A stretch of 64,000 nucleotides of DNA from Gemmatimonadota bacterium (GTDB lineage Bacteria > Gemmatimonadota > Gemmatimonadetes > Gemmatimonadales > GWC2-71-9). Each line of letters begins with the position of its first letter. The first letter of the stretch is position 1. Under the pieces are notes generated by a model, which saw only the letters and a program-made list of their open reading frames with translations, did no database searches and was not told the DNA's origin. Shown in pieces: positions 42,542 through 50,812 of this stretch. The stretch is from assembly GCA_003223395.1 (NCBI GenBank), contig QHUZ01000034.1, positions 1-64,000 on the forward strand, in the 5' to 3' direction. The position numbers and the translations under genes are program-made.

Positions 42542-43031
42542 GCTGTCCTCCTTCCAATCCTGCATCATAAGCTTCGACCAATCTCCGGCGCGCCCGCGCC
42601 AACGTGGTGCCAATCGCGCCGCGCGCCAATCCCGTCTGCGCGGCGATTTCGTCGTATGACATCCCCGCATCCCACAACAGCAGCGCTTCTCTGTCGCGCG
42701 GCGTCAGCTCGTCGAGTGCCGCGCGAACGTGCTTGGTGCGCGTCTCGGCGTCGATGTCGTCTTCGGGCGAGCTGTGGACGGCGTCCGGCTCACTCTTTAA
42801 CAGCGTGAGGTGCCGTTTCTCCCGCGCCGCGCGGCGCGCTTCGTCACGCGCCATGTTTGCCGCCACCACGAATAGCCATCCTCGTGTGTTCTCCGGCCGG
42901 TGGACCAGGGCACGCGCAAACGCTTCTTGCGCGAGATCCTCCGCGCGCTCGGCGTCCCAGACCTTGCGGTACAGGAAGCGCACGAGCGCGGGATAGGTGT
43001 TCCGATACACTTCTGCGATGTCGTCAGGCAC
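42525..43031 (-). CDS. ECF-type RNA polymerase sigma factor
   Basis: The protein has 168 residues from a GTG start. Region 2 is visible as NTYPALVRFLYRKVWD, then ERAEDLAQEAFARAL, and region 4 as ALDELTPRDREALLLWDAGMSYDEIA with the helix-turn-helix GLARGAIGTTLARARRRL. It is the middle gene of a VIT/VWA, sigma, anti-sigma operon, so it probably responds to an envelope signal sensed by the anti-sigma. Confidence 0.92.
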   Translation of the reverse strand: MPDDIAEVYRNTYPALVRFLYRKVWDAERAEDLAQEAFARALVHRPENTRGWLFVVAANMARDEARRAAREKRHLTLLKSEPDAVHSSPEDDIDAETRTKHVRAALDELTPRDREALLLWDAGMSYDEIAAQTGLARGAIGTTLARARRRLVEAYDAGLEGGQHVARG

Positions 43032-43035
43032 GTGT

Positions 43036-45240
43036 TTATCCGCGGAAATCCCTCACGAGTCGCTCCAGTTCACCAGGATTCCACCGTGTCTTCCCACGTG
43101 CCTCAATCTTGATGCTCGCGCGCCGCCCGGCCACCAGCACCGCCGGCTCGAGTGCCGCCGGGTCCCGTAGATCCGGCAGCGCTTTCAGCAACTCAAAGTA
43201 GGCTTCGCTGTACGGAGCAATGCTGACCACGCGCAGTGAGTCGCCATGGCCGAGGTCGGTCCAGGTGCTGTCGCGCATGATGAAGAGCCGGCCGCCGACG
43301 CGCTGGGTCGGATTGATGCCTGAGCGCGCTCGCCGCGCTTCGTCCAGTGCTACGCCGTCTACGGTTACGACGACTTCTTGAAGTTGTGCGGTTTCGGTCA
43401 TTGCACGATCCCGCGCAGCCTTTCCGACAGCGGCCGCGCCCGCCTGGTCGACCGGTGCGGGAGCCGACGCCTGCAGCGCCCGGTTCTCGGCCTCGCGGCG
43501 CAACGCGATACTCGGTTCCTGCACGAGATACGAGGTGTACTCGGTCAGTATCCCGTACCGCAACGCGAGCTGCTTCAACGCGTCCATGAGCTCCTTCGTC
43601 TGACCGTGCAGGCGGATCTCGCGCGACAACGTGCCCGCTTTTCGAGCAGCCCACAGCTGCTCGATGTACCGGGCGTCATCGTTGGAGCGATCGGTGAACG
43701 TCGTGCGGAATTCTTCCTGACGTCCACTGCGTCGTCCCATCACCGTCACGGACTGCTCTCCGCTCCCCGTTCCCCGGTACCTGCCGAGCACGACCATTTC
43801 GTCGCCCGCGAACAGGTCCGGGAGGTTGCCGGGCTGCCCGTCGTACAGCTCGATACCCGAGCCCGCGGCAATCGTCACATCGGTGAGCACCGGACTGGCG
43901 ACCTTGGCTGCGAGCGTACCGACCGCCCGCTCGATGTTCTCGCCGGGGCGGATGTACTCCGTGGTGCCTCGGGCACGCTCGGTGAGCCGGTCGAGCAGGT
44001 ACGTATTCACGTCGTCGCCGACGCCGAACGAAAAGACGCGGAACTTGCCGCGGTCCTGCTCGGCGCTCGCGGCGATCTTTTCGGGGTCCGTCTCGCCGGT
44101 GCTGGCCTGGCCGTCGGTGAGGAATACGACCACGCCCAACGACTGCTCGGCGGGTGCCTGGGCAAACGCTTCAGTGAGCGCGCCCGCGATGTTCGTCCCG
44201 CCTTCCGCCTCGAGACTGCGAATCCAGGCTTCAGCGTCGCGGCGAGTATCTGCCGACACGGCGGTCCATCCCTGCGCGAAGCGTCGGACGCCCCCCGAGA
44301 ACGCGACCAAACGGAATCGGTCGCCCTCGCGCAGCGTGCCGAGGAGCTGAATCAACGCGGACTTCGCCTGTTGAATTTTCTCGCCCGACATCGAGCCCGA
44401 GACATCGATCACGGCGACCACGTCGCGCTGCAGCGTCGCCGCATTGGCGGCTGCGCCCGGAGCGAGCAGCAGCATGAAGTAGCCGTCCTCGCCGACGGGG
44501 TGATGTGGGACGAGCGAGAGACCAATCAGCCCACGGGCCAGCGGCAGGAACAGCTCGAAGTCGCCGCCGGCCGCGCTGGCCTCGCTGAGCGTCACTTCCA
44601 GGCGATCGTCGCGCCGCGTGACCTGGACTTGGTGCGTGGGCGAGTACGGATCGCTGAAGCGCGCCGCGCTGTCGACTTCCAGCCGGAAGCTGCGCGGGGC
44701 GGTCTGCCGATTGCGGTCGCCCAGATAGCGGAACCGCCAGGCGTCGCCGGCGCGGTCGAGCAGCTGCGTGTATTTCAGCGTGATCTTACGGGTCTCGCCG
44801 GGTCCGATGGGAAACACCCGCGCGCGGATCAACCCCTGCCCGGCGAGCTCGATCAACGCAGGATCGCGTTTCTGGCGGACGATGGCCTCATAGATGGCGC
44901 GGGCCTGCGCCGCGTCCATCGCTTCGCCGCGCAGCTCCTGGTCCCCCTGCCAGAGTGAGTAGCTCGAGAAGACGGCGTCGCCGGGGAGCGGGAAGTGATA
45001 CATCCCCTCGTTCAGCGTCGGCCCGTTGTTGCGGAACCACTCTTCTACGGTGACGCGCGCGACGCGCCCGCTGATGCTGACCTGTACCGCACTGCGGAGG
45101 CGCTCGACCGCTCCGTTCAGGACTTGCGGGCCGGACGGAGGCCGCACCGGGTCGATCCAGCCTTGCGCGGGCAAGGCGGACGAGATGGTACACAAAAAGG
45201 CGGCGGCTTCCAATACCCGCAACGTTCGCATGGACTGCAC
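43036..45240 (-). CDS. VIT and von Willebrand A domain surface protein
   Basis: This 734-residue protein has a signal peptide (to about residue 26). A VIT domain (about 40-165, with VEEWFRNNGPTLNEGMYHFPLPG) precedes a VWA domain (about 285-460). The VWA has a full MIDAS: VIDVSGSMSG and VVFLTDGQAS. A C-terminal region of mixed strands follows. VIT/VWA proteins are secreted or cell-surface metal-ion-dependent adhesion proteins. The gene lies 4 bases before the sigma gene and is the first of the operon. It may be the sensor-side partner or a target of the ECF system. Confidence 0.88.
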   Translation of the reverse strand: MQSMRTLRVLEAAAFLCTISSALPAQGWIDPVRPPSGPQVLNGAVERLRSAVQVSISGRVARVTVEEWFRNNGPTLNEGMYHFPLPGDAVFSSYSLWQGDQELRGEAMDAAQARAIYEAIVRQKRDPALIELAGQGLIRARVFPIGPGETRKITLKYTQLLDRAGDAWRFRYLGDRNRQTAPRSFRLEVDSAARFSDPYSPTHQVQVTRRDDRLEVTLSEASAAGGDFELFLPLARGLIGLSLVPHHPVGEDGYFMLLLAPGAAANAATLQRDVVAVIDVSGSMSGEKIQQAKSALIQLLGTLREGDRFRLVAFSGGVRRFAQGWTAVSADTRRDAEAWIRSLEAEGGTNIAGALTEAFAQAPAEQSLGVVVFLTDGQASTGETDPEKIAASAEQDRGKFRVFSFGVGDDVNTYLLDRLTERARGTTEYIRPGENIERAVGTLAAKVASPVLTDVTIAAGSGIELYDGQPGNLPDLFAGDEMVVLGRYRGTGSGEQSVTVMGRRSGRQEEFRTTFTDRSNDDARYIEQLWAARKAGTLSREIRLHGQTKELMDALKQLALRYGILTEYTSYLVQEPSIALRREAENRALQASAPAPVDQAGAAAVGKAARDRAMTETAQLQEVVVTVDGVALDEARRARSGINPTQRVGGRLFIMRDSTWTDLGHGDSLRVVSIAPYSEAYFELLKALPDLRDPAALEPAVLVAGRRASIKIEARGKTRWNPGELERLVRDFRG

Positions 45241-45300
45241 CTGGTTAGGGACGCCATGAGAGACGCGCGGTCCTGGGGGAGTTGCACAACACCGTGCGCA

Positions 45301-45370
45301 GCGCGCCGTAAGCCGTACGCCAGGAAGCGCTTACCGGCTCACAGCGCACGGCTCACGGCGCACGCATTAC
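45301..45370. repeat. Intergenic heptanucleotide repeat tract
   Basis: Ten consecutive 7-mers, most ending CC, AC or GC, include GTAAGCC, GTACGCC, GCTTACC, GGCTCAC, AGCGCAC, GGCTCAC and GGCGCAC. The tract runs to the stop codon of the rhodanese-beta-lactamase gene. Confidence 0.75.
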
Positions 45371-46518
45371 ATCACCGCGCACTGATTCGGACCGGACTCG
45401 AGTATCTCGGCGTCCTCATCCGACAGCTGCACCAAACCCAGGTTGGCTTCCTTGATCATTCGGTAGGCATCGGGGAACGTCGTGGCATGATCCGCAATCC
45501 ACTTCAGAAAAACCCGCTCGTCCTGGATTGCGGCAGCGGTATTGGTCGCGCTGATCACATCGAAGCGCGCGGCGACCGCGCGATCGGCGCGGCGTTCGTC
45601 TTCGCTGGCGTAATGCGCCGGCAGGACCAACCACTCACCGGGCCACCCTTCGCGCGCACGCTCGAGACTGTGCCAGAGCAGTTTCGCCCAGGAGTCGGAC
45701 TGGCCCGCGAGGTCGGGCCGGCCGACCGACTTTACGAACAGGAAATCGCCGGTAAGGGCCAGGCCGTCGTCTGCGAGGAGCGCGATGCTGCCGAGGGTGT
45801 GCCCGGGCACGTGCGCCGCGCGCAGCGTGGCGCGCCCAAACGCGATCGTGTCGCCCTCGCGCAGCGCCTGGCACGTCAATTTGCCGGGCGTCTGGTCGTA
45901 GGGGGAAACCGCGTCGTCAGGATGCAGAAAGTATGGCACCTGCCAGCGGGCCGCCGCCGCGCGAGCTCCGCTCACGTAGTCGGCGTGAATGTGTGTGTCC
46001 ACTACCGCCGCGGGCGTGGCGCGCAGCTCGGCCATGAGCGCGTCGTAGCGCTCCAGGTGGCGCCCCGGATCCACGACAACAGCGTCACCATCACTCACCA
46101 GGACATAGCTGAGCGCGCCTTTGCCGACGCGATCGAGCTGCACCACATGCGACAGGGACGGCGTGGGCGACAAGTGGCGGGCAACATACACTGTCTCCCA
46201 CGCCGCCATGCCGCCGACGACCGAGTACGCCTCATAGCCCCGCTCGCGCAAGAACGCCGTCGCCTTCTTGCTGGAGTTGCCGTGGCCGCAGACGACCGCG
46301 ATGGGCCGGGCGGTGTCGAGGTGGAGCTCGCCGACATCGGGGAGCGCGAAGAGCCTGGAGTTCGGGTGCGCATGGAAGTCGAGCTCTGATCCGAGCACGA
46401 TATGGCCGCGCTCTACTTTCTCCGGAGTGCGGACGTCGAGGACCTGCAATGGCTCCCCGCGGTCGAGCCGCTCGGCGAGCTCCTGGGGTGCGATCTGCGG
46501 CAAACGCTCGTGCGACAT
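45367..46518 (-). CDS. Rhodanese-metallo-beta-lactamase fusion, persulfide-dioxygenase-like
   Basis: I start this at MSHERLPQIAPQEL (383 residues), one base after the upstream stop. The N-terminal rhodanese domain (about 5-110) has active Cys in VVCGHGNSS. The metallo-beta-lactamase domain (about 120-350) has DTHIHADYVSGARA, HVPGHTLGSIALL, GDFLF and LPAHYASE. The usual HxHxDH ends in Tyr here, a variant seen in single-metal ETHE1-like proteins. It probably handles glutathione- or protein-bound persulfides. It is co-transcribed with the outer-membrane protein. Confidence 0.85.
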   Translation of the reverse strand: MSHERLPQIAPQELAERLDRGEPLQVLDVRTPEKVERGHIVLGSELDFHAHPNSRLFALPDVGELHLDTARPIAVVCGHGNSSKKATAFLRERGYEAYSVVGGMAAWETVYVARHLSPTPSLSHVVQLDRVGKGALSYVLVSDGDAVVVDPGRHLERYDALMAELRATPAAVVDTHIHADYVSGARAAAARWQVPYFLHPDDAVSPYDQTPGKLTCQALREGDTIAFGRATLRAAHVPGHTLGSIALLADDGLALTGDFLFVKSVGRPDLAGQSDSWAKLLWHSLERAREGWPGEWLVLPAHYASEDERRADRAVAARFDVISATNTAAAIQDERVFLKWIADHATTFPDAYRMIKEANLGLVQLSDEDAEILESGPNQCAVM

Positions 46519-46519
46519 G

Positions 46520-47611
46520 CTATCGCAGCACCATGGCCACTCCCAGCAGCACGGCGATCGTGTTCTGGGCGAGCGGAAAATCCTGCCGCTCCTTGAACAT
46601 GGTATACGTGATGTCGACGCGCCCCTCGAGCGGTTGAACGATCGAGAAACGATATCCGGCCCCAACGTTTGCGCCGGCAAACCCGATGCCCTTTGATCCG
46701 CTCTGTTCGACGTATTGCAGATTGCCGCCGGCACCGGCATACAGGCCGCGATAGATCGCGACGTTCAACCGCGGGGCGATGTGGCCGTCAAACAGTGTGG
46801 TCCCGCGCTGCTGGATGCGTTGTCCGCCCAAGCCAATTTCGAGGGCCAATCGACCCACCAGGGGCGCGTCGAGAAACAAGGGAGGTGGGGTCGTCGCGCC
46901 CGACCCCGGGACAGCGATGTCCGTCTCGTGGGCGTCGAAGTAGACTCCCAACGCGGTTCCGTAAAGATGGTTGCGAGCGTACCCACCGGCAGCGCCCAAC
47001 TGCAAGCGCCATGGCCTGAACGTCGGCGCATCGGATACAGCGCGCACGCCCTGTGATCGGTACGGGTGCGATAGTCCGAACAGCAGCGCATAGACATTGC
47101 TCGGTCCAATCGAGCCTGCCCGTCGCTGCGTGATCCATTCGGCTTCGAGCCGGGCGTCCAGGCCGGCTCCAATTCCGTGGTGGTACCCGAACGCTCCGAC
47201 CGCGCCGGTCTGGGTAGAATGCCCGCCATTGAGCTCTCGGCGTCGCAGCATTCCCCCCGCGGCGACGTACACATTCGCGGTTACAGCGATATCGGCGCGG
47301 ACGGTAAGACGGATGTCGGTACTTGTTGACGTGGGTATGAGACCGCTCGATTCGCTGAACTTAGCACGCATGGCACCGAGGCTGGACTCCAACCCTGCTC
47401 GTTCTGAGAGCGGCAGGATGACGAAGAGCGCCGGCTGGAGCGAGCCGCTGTTGGGGAGCTCCCACCGGTCGATTTCATCGTGTTGTCCCGTTCCCGCGGG
47501 CTTCTGGCGGGATATCCCGCCCGCAATGCCGAGCTGAGGAGTCCAGGTTTGGCCATCGACTGGGGAGCGGGCCAAAGCAATCATTAGTGAGAGCACGACC
47601 GCGGTTTTCAT
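46520..47611 (-). CDS. Outer-membrane beta-barrel protein, unknown
   Basis: The 363-residue protein starts at MKTAVVLSLMIALARSPVDG, a signal peptide. The mature part consists of alternating Gly/aromatic strands (LQLGAAGGYARNHLYGTALG, GLYAGAGGNLQYVEQSG, FAGANVGAGYRFSIV) ending in a hydrophobic strand without a C-terminal aromatic. This is the look of a small outer-membrane barrel. The upstream extension of the frame has no homology-like sequence. It precedes the rhodanese fusion gene by one base. Confidence 0.7.
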   Translation of the reverse strand: MKTAVVLSLMIALARSPVDGQTWTPQLGIAGGISRQKPAGTGQHDEIDRWELPNSGSLQPALFVILPLSERAGLESSLGAMRAKFSESSGLIPTSTSTDIRLTVRADIAVTANVYVAAGGMLRRRELNGGHSTQTGAVGAFGYHHGIGAGLDARLEAEWITQRRAGSIGPSNVYALLFGLSHPYRSQGVRAVSDAPTFRPWRLQLGAAGGYARNHLYGTALGVYFDAHETDIAVPGSGATTPPPLFLDAPLVGRLALEIGLGGQRIQQRGTTLFDGHIAPRLNVAIYRGLYAGAGGNLQYVEQSGSKGIGFAGANVGAGYRFSIVQPLEGRVDITYTMFKERQDFPLAQNTIAVLLGVAMVLR

Positions 47612-47752
47612 CGCCCGGAAGCTAGTGCTTTCGTGGTACTCCCGTTTTGCGGTCCGCCTTCTATATTCACGGCTATTGTGAAAGAGTTCACAAGCAACAC
47701 CGGCAGCGACACTATCCCCCAGTCTCCAGTCCACGTCCGGAGGAGTCCCGCA

Positions 47753-48211
47753 ATGCGCTTCGCTTTGCTCACCACCGTCGTCGCCATCGGCGCGGTCGCC
47801 TGTGGCAAGAAGGACCAGACCCAGACCCAAACGCAGAGCGCGCCCCCGGCGGCGCCCGCCGCCGCGGTGCCGGCCGGCCCCGTCGTCGAAGTGAAGATGA
47901 CTGGTAACGGCAGCACCCGCGCCGCGTTCGAGCCCAGCACGATCACGATTCCGGTGGGCGCGACGGTGCGCTTCACCAGCGTCAGCGGCTTCCCGCACAA
48001 CGTCGCGTTTTGGCAGGATTCGGTTCCGGCGGGCGGCGCAGCGGTCCTCAATGCGAACATGAAGAACACCATCGATAATCTTTCAGGGCCATTCCTGCAG
48101 CAGAACGAGACCTACGAAGTGTCGTTCGCCAACGCGCCGAAGGGGACGTACAAAGCCTATTGCACCCCTCACCAGGCCATCGGCATGAAGATCGCCATCA
48201 AGGTCGAGTAG
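47753..48211 (+). CDS. Second cupredoxin (plastocyanin-like) lipoprotein
   Basis: ATG 47753 (GGAGGAG upstream) gives 152 residues. The lipobox GAVAC has Cys17, followed by a linker rich in QT and Ala/Pro (about 20-42). Copper ligands are His in FPHNVAFW and Cys-His-Met in YCTPHQAIGMK. It is longer than the ACIII-linked cupredoxin and has its own terminator, so the cell has at least two copper carriers. Degenerate 7-mers (CCAGT types) lie just upstream of its ribosome-binding site. Confidence 0.85.
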   Translation: MRFALLTTVVAIGAVACGKKDQTQTQTQSAPPAAPAAAVPAGPVVEVKMTGNGSTRAAFEPSTITIPVGATVRFTSVSGFPHNVAFWQDSVPAGGAAVLNANMKNTIDNLSGPFLQQNETYEVSFANAPKGTYKAYCTPHQAIGMKIAIKVE

Positions 48212-48233
48212 TGATTGCCTGGCAGGAAACCAG

Positions 48234-48267
48234 CGGCCTCGGCAGATGCCGGGGCCGTTTTCTTGTT
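48234..48267 (+). terminator. Intrinsic terminator after the second cupredoxin
   Basis: CGGCCTCGGC and GCCGGGGCCG pair over 10 positions (one G-T wobble) around AGAT, followed by TTTTCTTGTT. Confidence 0.85.
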
Positions 48268-48281
48268 CTACATTCCCATTG

Positions 48282-49727
48282 ATGGCGGACGGCTCGCGCA
48301 GAGCGGTTCTCGTACTCATCGACGGCGCCCGTTGCGATGTGCTGCGGGAGCTGCTCGGACGCGGCGACCTCCCCAATCTCTCGCGTTGGGTCATCGAGCG
48401 CGGTGGCCTGACAACCGGCACGACGGTGTTTCCATCGACGACCGGTGTGGCGTATATCCCGTTCCTGTTCGGCCGGTATCCCGGCAGCGTCGGCATTCCC
48501 GGCATTCGCTGGCTCGATCGGCCCGGCGCAGCCGGAGGCTGGCGCGAGCAATGGCGTGCCGCCCGGAGCTATTGCGGCGTACAAGGGGGCTGGCTGAACC
48601 GGGATATCGCGCCGGCGCCGTCCCTGTTCGACCTGGTCCCGGAGAGCATCGCGATCTGTACGCCGCTGACCCGGGGCCTCGGTCCCGGCGCAAACCGTCT
48701 GGCGTTCCGTCGCGCTGCGCTCGGCGCCGCGGCTCATTACGTGGGGACATATCCCGCGCTCGATCGGGCGATTGCGCGCACCTGGCTCGATGCCGCCGCC
48801 GAGCCGTGGCGCTTCATCTTTGTTGTGTTCCCAGGCGTGGACGGCATCTCCCACCTCAAGGATCCGTTCCATCCGGCGGTGCTGGAGAGCTATCGCCTGG
48901 TGGACCGCGCGTTGGGCGCCTTCGTCGCGCGTGTCAGCAAGGAAGGGAAAGGGGACCTTCCGGAATTCTTCGTCGTTTCCGACCATGGGATGACGGCCAT
49001 GCGCGAGCACGCCGACCCCGCGGTGCTGCTCGAGGGCGACGGTGTCCGGACGTTGCGGCACCCCGTCCACGTGTGGCGCCGGGGAGCCAGGGTTGCGACG
49101 ATGGTGTCAGGCAATGCGAGCGTGCAGCTCTATTTCGATCCGCGGTCGGGTCGAGCCGCGCCCCTGACTGAATCGGGCATCCCGACGGCAATCCTCGAGC
49201 GCCTGCTCGCATTGCCTGCCGTTCGGCTCGTCGGCTGCCGCGGCGACACCGGCGGCGTCGTCGTGCGAACCCCGCGCGGCCGCGCGCGGTTAACTGAGGC
49301 AGCCGGCTTAATTCGCTATCAACCCGAGAGTGGCGATCCGCTGGGCCTCGGCGGGTATCTAGAGCTCGACGATCGCGATCTGTTGTCACGCACGAGGGAG
49401 ACCGACGTGCCCGACGCGCCGCGTCAATTGCTCCAGCTCTTCCAGACATCCCGGGCCGGCGATCTGGTGCTGGCGGGGGTGCCGGGCGCAGATTTCCGTG
49501 GCCCCTGGGAAATCCCGGCACACCGGGCCGGCCACGGCAGTCTCATTGCGGAACATATGGAGGTCCCGATCGCGGCCAGTGTGGCTCTTCCGGACTCTCC
49601 CATTCGTACAGTAGATCTGATGCCGACGATATTGGAGCGCCTCGATGTCGCCGTCCCATCCGGTGTCGTTCTCGATGGCGTTCCTTTCTCCAAAATCGTT
49701 GCCACAACGGAACCGCTGACTCGGTGA
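48282..49727 (+). CDS. Alkaline-phosphatase-superfamily phosphodiesterase
   Basis: I take ATG 48282 (481 residues). Superfamily motifs are VLVLIDGARCDVLRELLG with the first metal Asp and GTTVFPSTTGVAYIPFLFG with the nucleophile Thr in STTG. VVFPGVDGISHLKDP, FFVVSDHGMTAM and a late RAGHGSL supply the remaining Asp and His ligands. The family includes nucleotide pyrophosphatases/phosphodiesterases and phosphonate hydrolases. No signal peptide is seen, so it acts in the cytoplasm or is membrane-associated. The substrate is not evident. Confidence 0.85.
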   Translation: MADGSRRAVLVLIDGARCDVLRELLGRGDLPNLSRWVIERGGLTTGTTVFPSTTGVAYIPFLFGRYPGSVGIPGIRWLDRPGAAGGWREQWRAARSYCGVQGGWLNRDIAPAPSLFDLVPESIAICTPLTRGLGPGANRLAFRRAALGAAAHYVGTYPALDRAIARTWLDAAAEPWRFIFVVFPGVDGISHLKDPFHPAVLESYRLVDRALGAFVARVSKEGKGDLPEFFVVSDHGMTAMREHADPAVLLEGDGVRTLRHPVHVWRRGARVATMVSGNASVQLYFDPRSGRAAPLTESGIPTAILERLLALPAVRLVGCRGDTGGVVVRTPRGRARLTEAAGLIRYQPESGDPLGLGGYLELDDRDLLSRTRETDVPDAPRQLLQLFQTSRAGDLVLAGVPGADFRGPWEIPAHRAGHGSLIAEHMEVPIAASVALPDSPIRTVDLMPTILERLDVAVPSGVVLDGVPFSKIVATTEPLTR

Positions 49728-49738
49728 GGGACGTCCCG

Positions 49739-50812
49739 ATGCCTCCACGTGCGTTCGTGGTCGTAGCCGCACTCCGCCTGGCCATCTCTGTCTACGCGGC
49801 GAGCGCCGATCCGGTACCGCCGCCACCAGTTGCGGACGACTGGAGCGCGCTGGAGCGAACCACGATCACGAAGAATCCCGTGCGCGACGAGCTCACGATG
49901 GATTTGCCGGCCGTGGATCTCCCGGCGGGCACCGTCGTTGATCAGGCCGCGTCGGTGGGGGAGTTCCCGGTGAATGGGTCGATCTACGCGCTCCACGCCG
50001 AAATCATCGACGAGCACGGGCAGCGGTTGCCCAACGACCTGTTGCACCACATGAACGTGATGAACCCGGCGGAGCGCGAGCTCTTCCTTCCTATCTCCCG
50101 CCGCATTCTCGCGTCGGGGCGGGAAACGGGCGAGATCCGGTTCCCGTGGCTCTTGTTTGGGTCACCGATTCGCGCCGGCGAGCGTATCCTGGCGAATGCC
50201 ATGGTACACAATCCGACAGCGGTGAACTACCACGGCGTGCACGTCCGGCTCGTGCTGAGCTACGTGCCGGACCACCGGCCGTGGCCGTTTTTCGCCGTGA
50301 TCCCGTGGCAGCTGGATGTCGGATTCCCGGTGGGTGACAAGTCCTTCGATTTGCCGCCCGGACGCAGCGAGCGGTCATATGAAGGAAGCCCGGCGGTCCC
50401 CGGGAAGCTCATCGTCATCGGTGGGCATATGCACGAATACGGCAAGACGATCGAGTTCTGGGACATCACGACGGGAAAACGGCTGTGGCACGGCGAACCA
50501 GCGCCGGCGCCCCCCGGCGAACCCCGCGCAGTCCCATTGGGCAAGCTCTACGGCCTGGCCGGACTCGGTATGCGCATCACTCCCACGCACCGCTATCGCG
50601 TGCGGGTGATATACCAGAATCCAACAGGCCAGACGATTCCGAACGGCGGGATGGGGGTGGTGGGGGGCTTGTTCATGCCGGACCGCAAAGCGACGTGGCC
50701 GGCGACCAACCAGGCCGACTCACTCTACCAGCAGGACCTCCGGCACTTCATGGGCCCGGTGGGCAGGTCGGCGGTCGCGGTGCCGATGTCCCACATGCAC
50801 ATGGAGCACTAG
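49739..50812 (+). CDS. Secreted copper-binding protein, PHM-like monooxygenase fold
   Basis: I choose ATG 49739 (357 residues, GAGGGA upstream); the in-frame GTG at 49724 would touch the previous stop. The protein has a signal peptide (to about ASADP). Three His clusters are visible: LLHHMNVMNP, IGGHMHEYGKT, and the C-terminal MSHMHMEH. The HH and HxH pairs recall the two copper sites of peptidylglycine/dopamine-type monooxygenases. I would place it in that broad fold or the SURNod19 group rather than claim a reaction. The stop overlaps that of the convergent PAP2 gene. Confidence 0.65.
   Translation: MPPRAFVVVAALRLAISVYAASADPVPPPPVADDWSALERTTITKNPVRDELTMDLPAVDLPAGTVVDQAASVGEFPVNGSIYALHAEIIDEHGQRLPNDLLHHMNVMNPAERELFLPISRRILASGRETGEIRFPWLLFGSPIRAGERILANAMVHNPTAVNYHGVHVRLVLSYVPDHRPWPFFAVIPWQLDVGFPVGDKSFDLPPGRSERSYEGSPAVPGKLIVIGGHMHEYGKTIEFWDITTGKRLWHGEPAPAPPGEPRAVPLGKLYGLAGLGMRITPTHRYRVRVIYQNPTGQTIPNGGMGVVGGLFMPDRKATWPATNQADSLYQQDLRHFMGPVGRSAVAVPMSHMHMEH

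Noticed and set aside
45262-45283. AAC and CGTC on the minus strand upstream of the VWA gene, resembling an ECF promoter
   Set aside because: The spacing is 15 bases, shorter than the 16-17 typical for ECF promoters. The match is too weak without transcript data.
47714-47748. Heptamer-like run (ATCCCCC, AGTCTCC, AGTCCAC, GTCCGGA) before the second cupredoxin
   Set aside because: Only two or three units are clearly alike, and part of the run is the ribosome-binding site, so it is not listed as a separate repeat.
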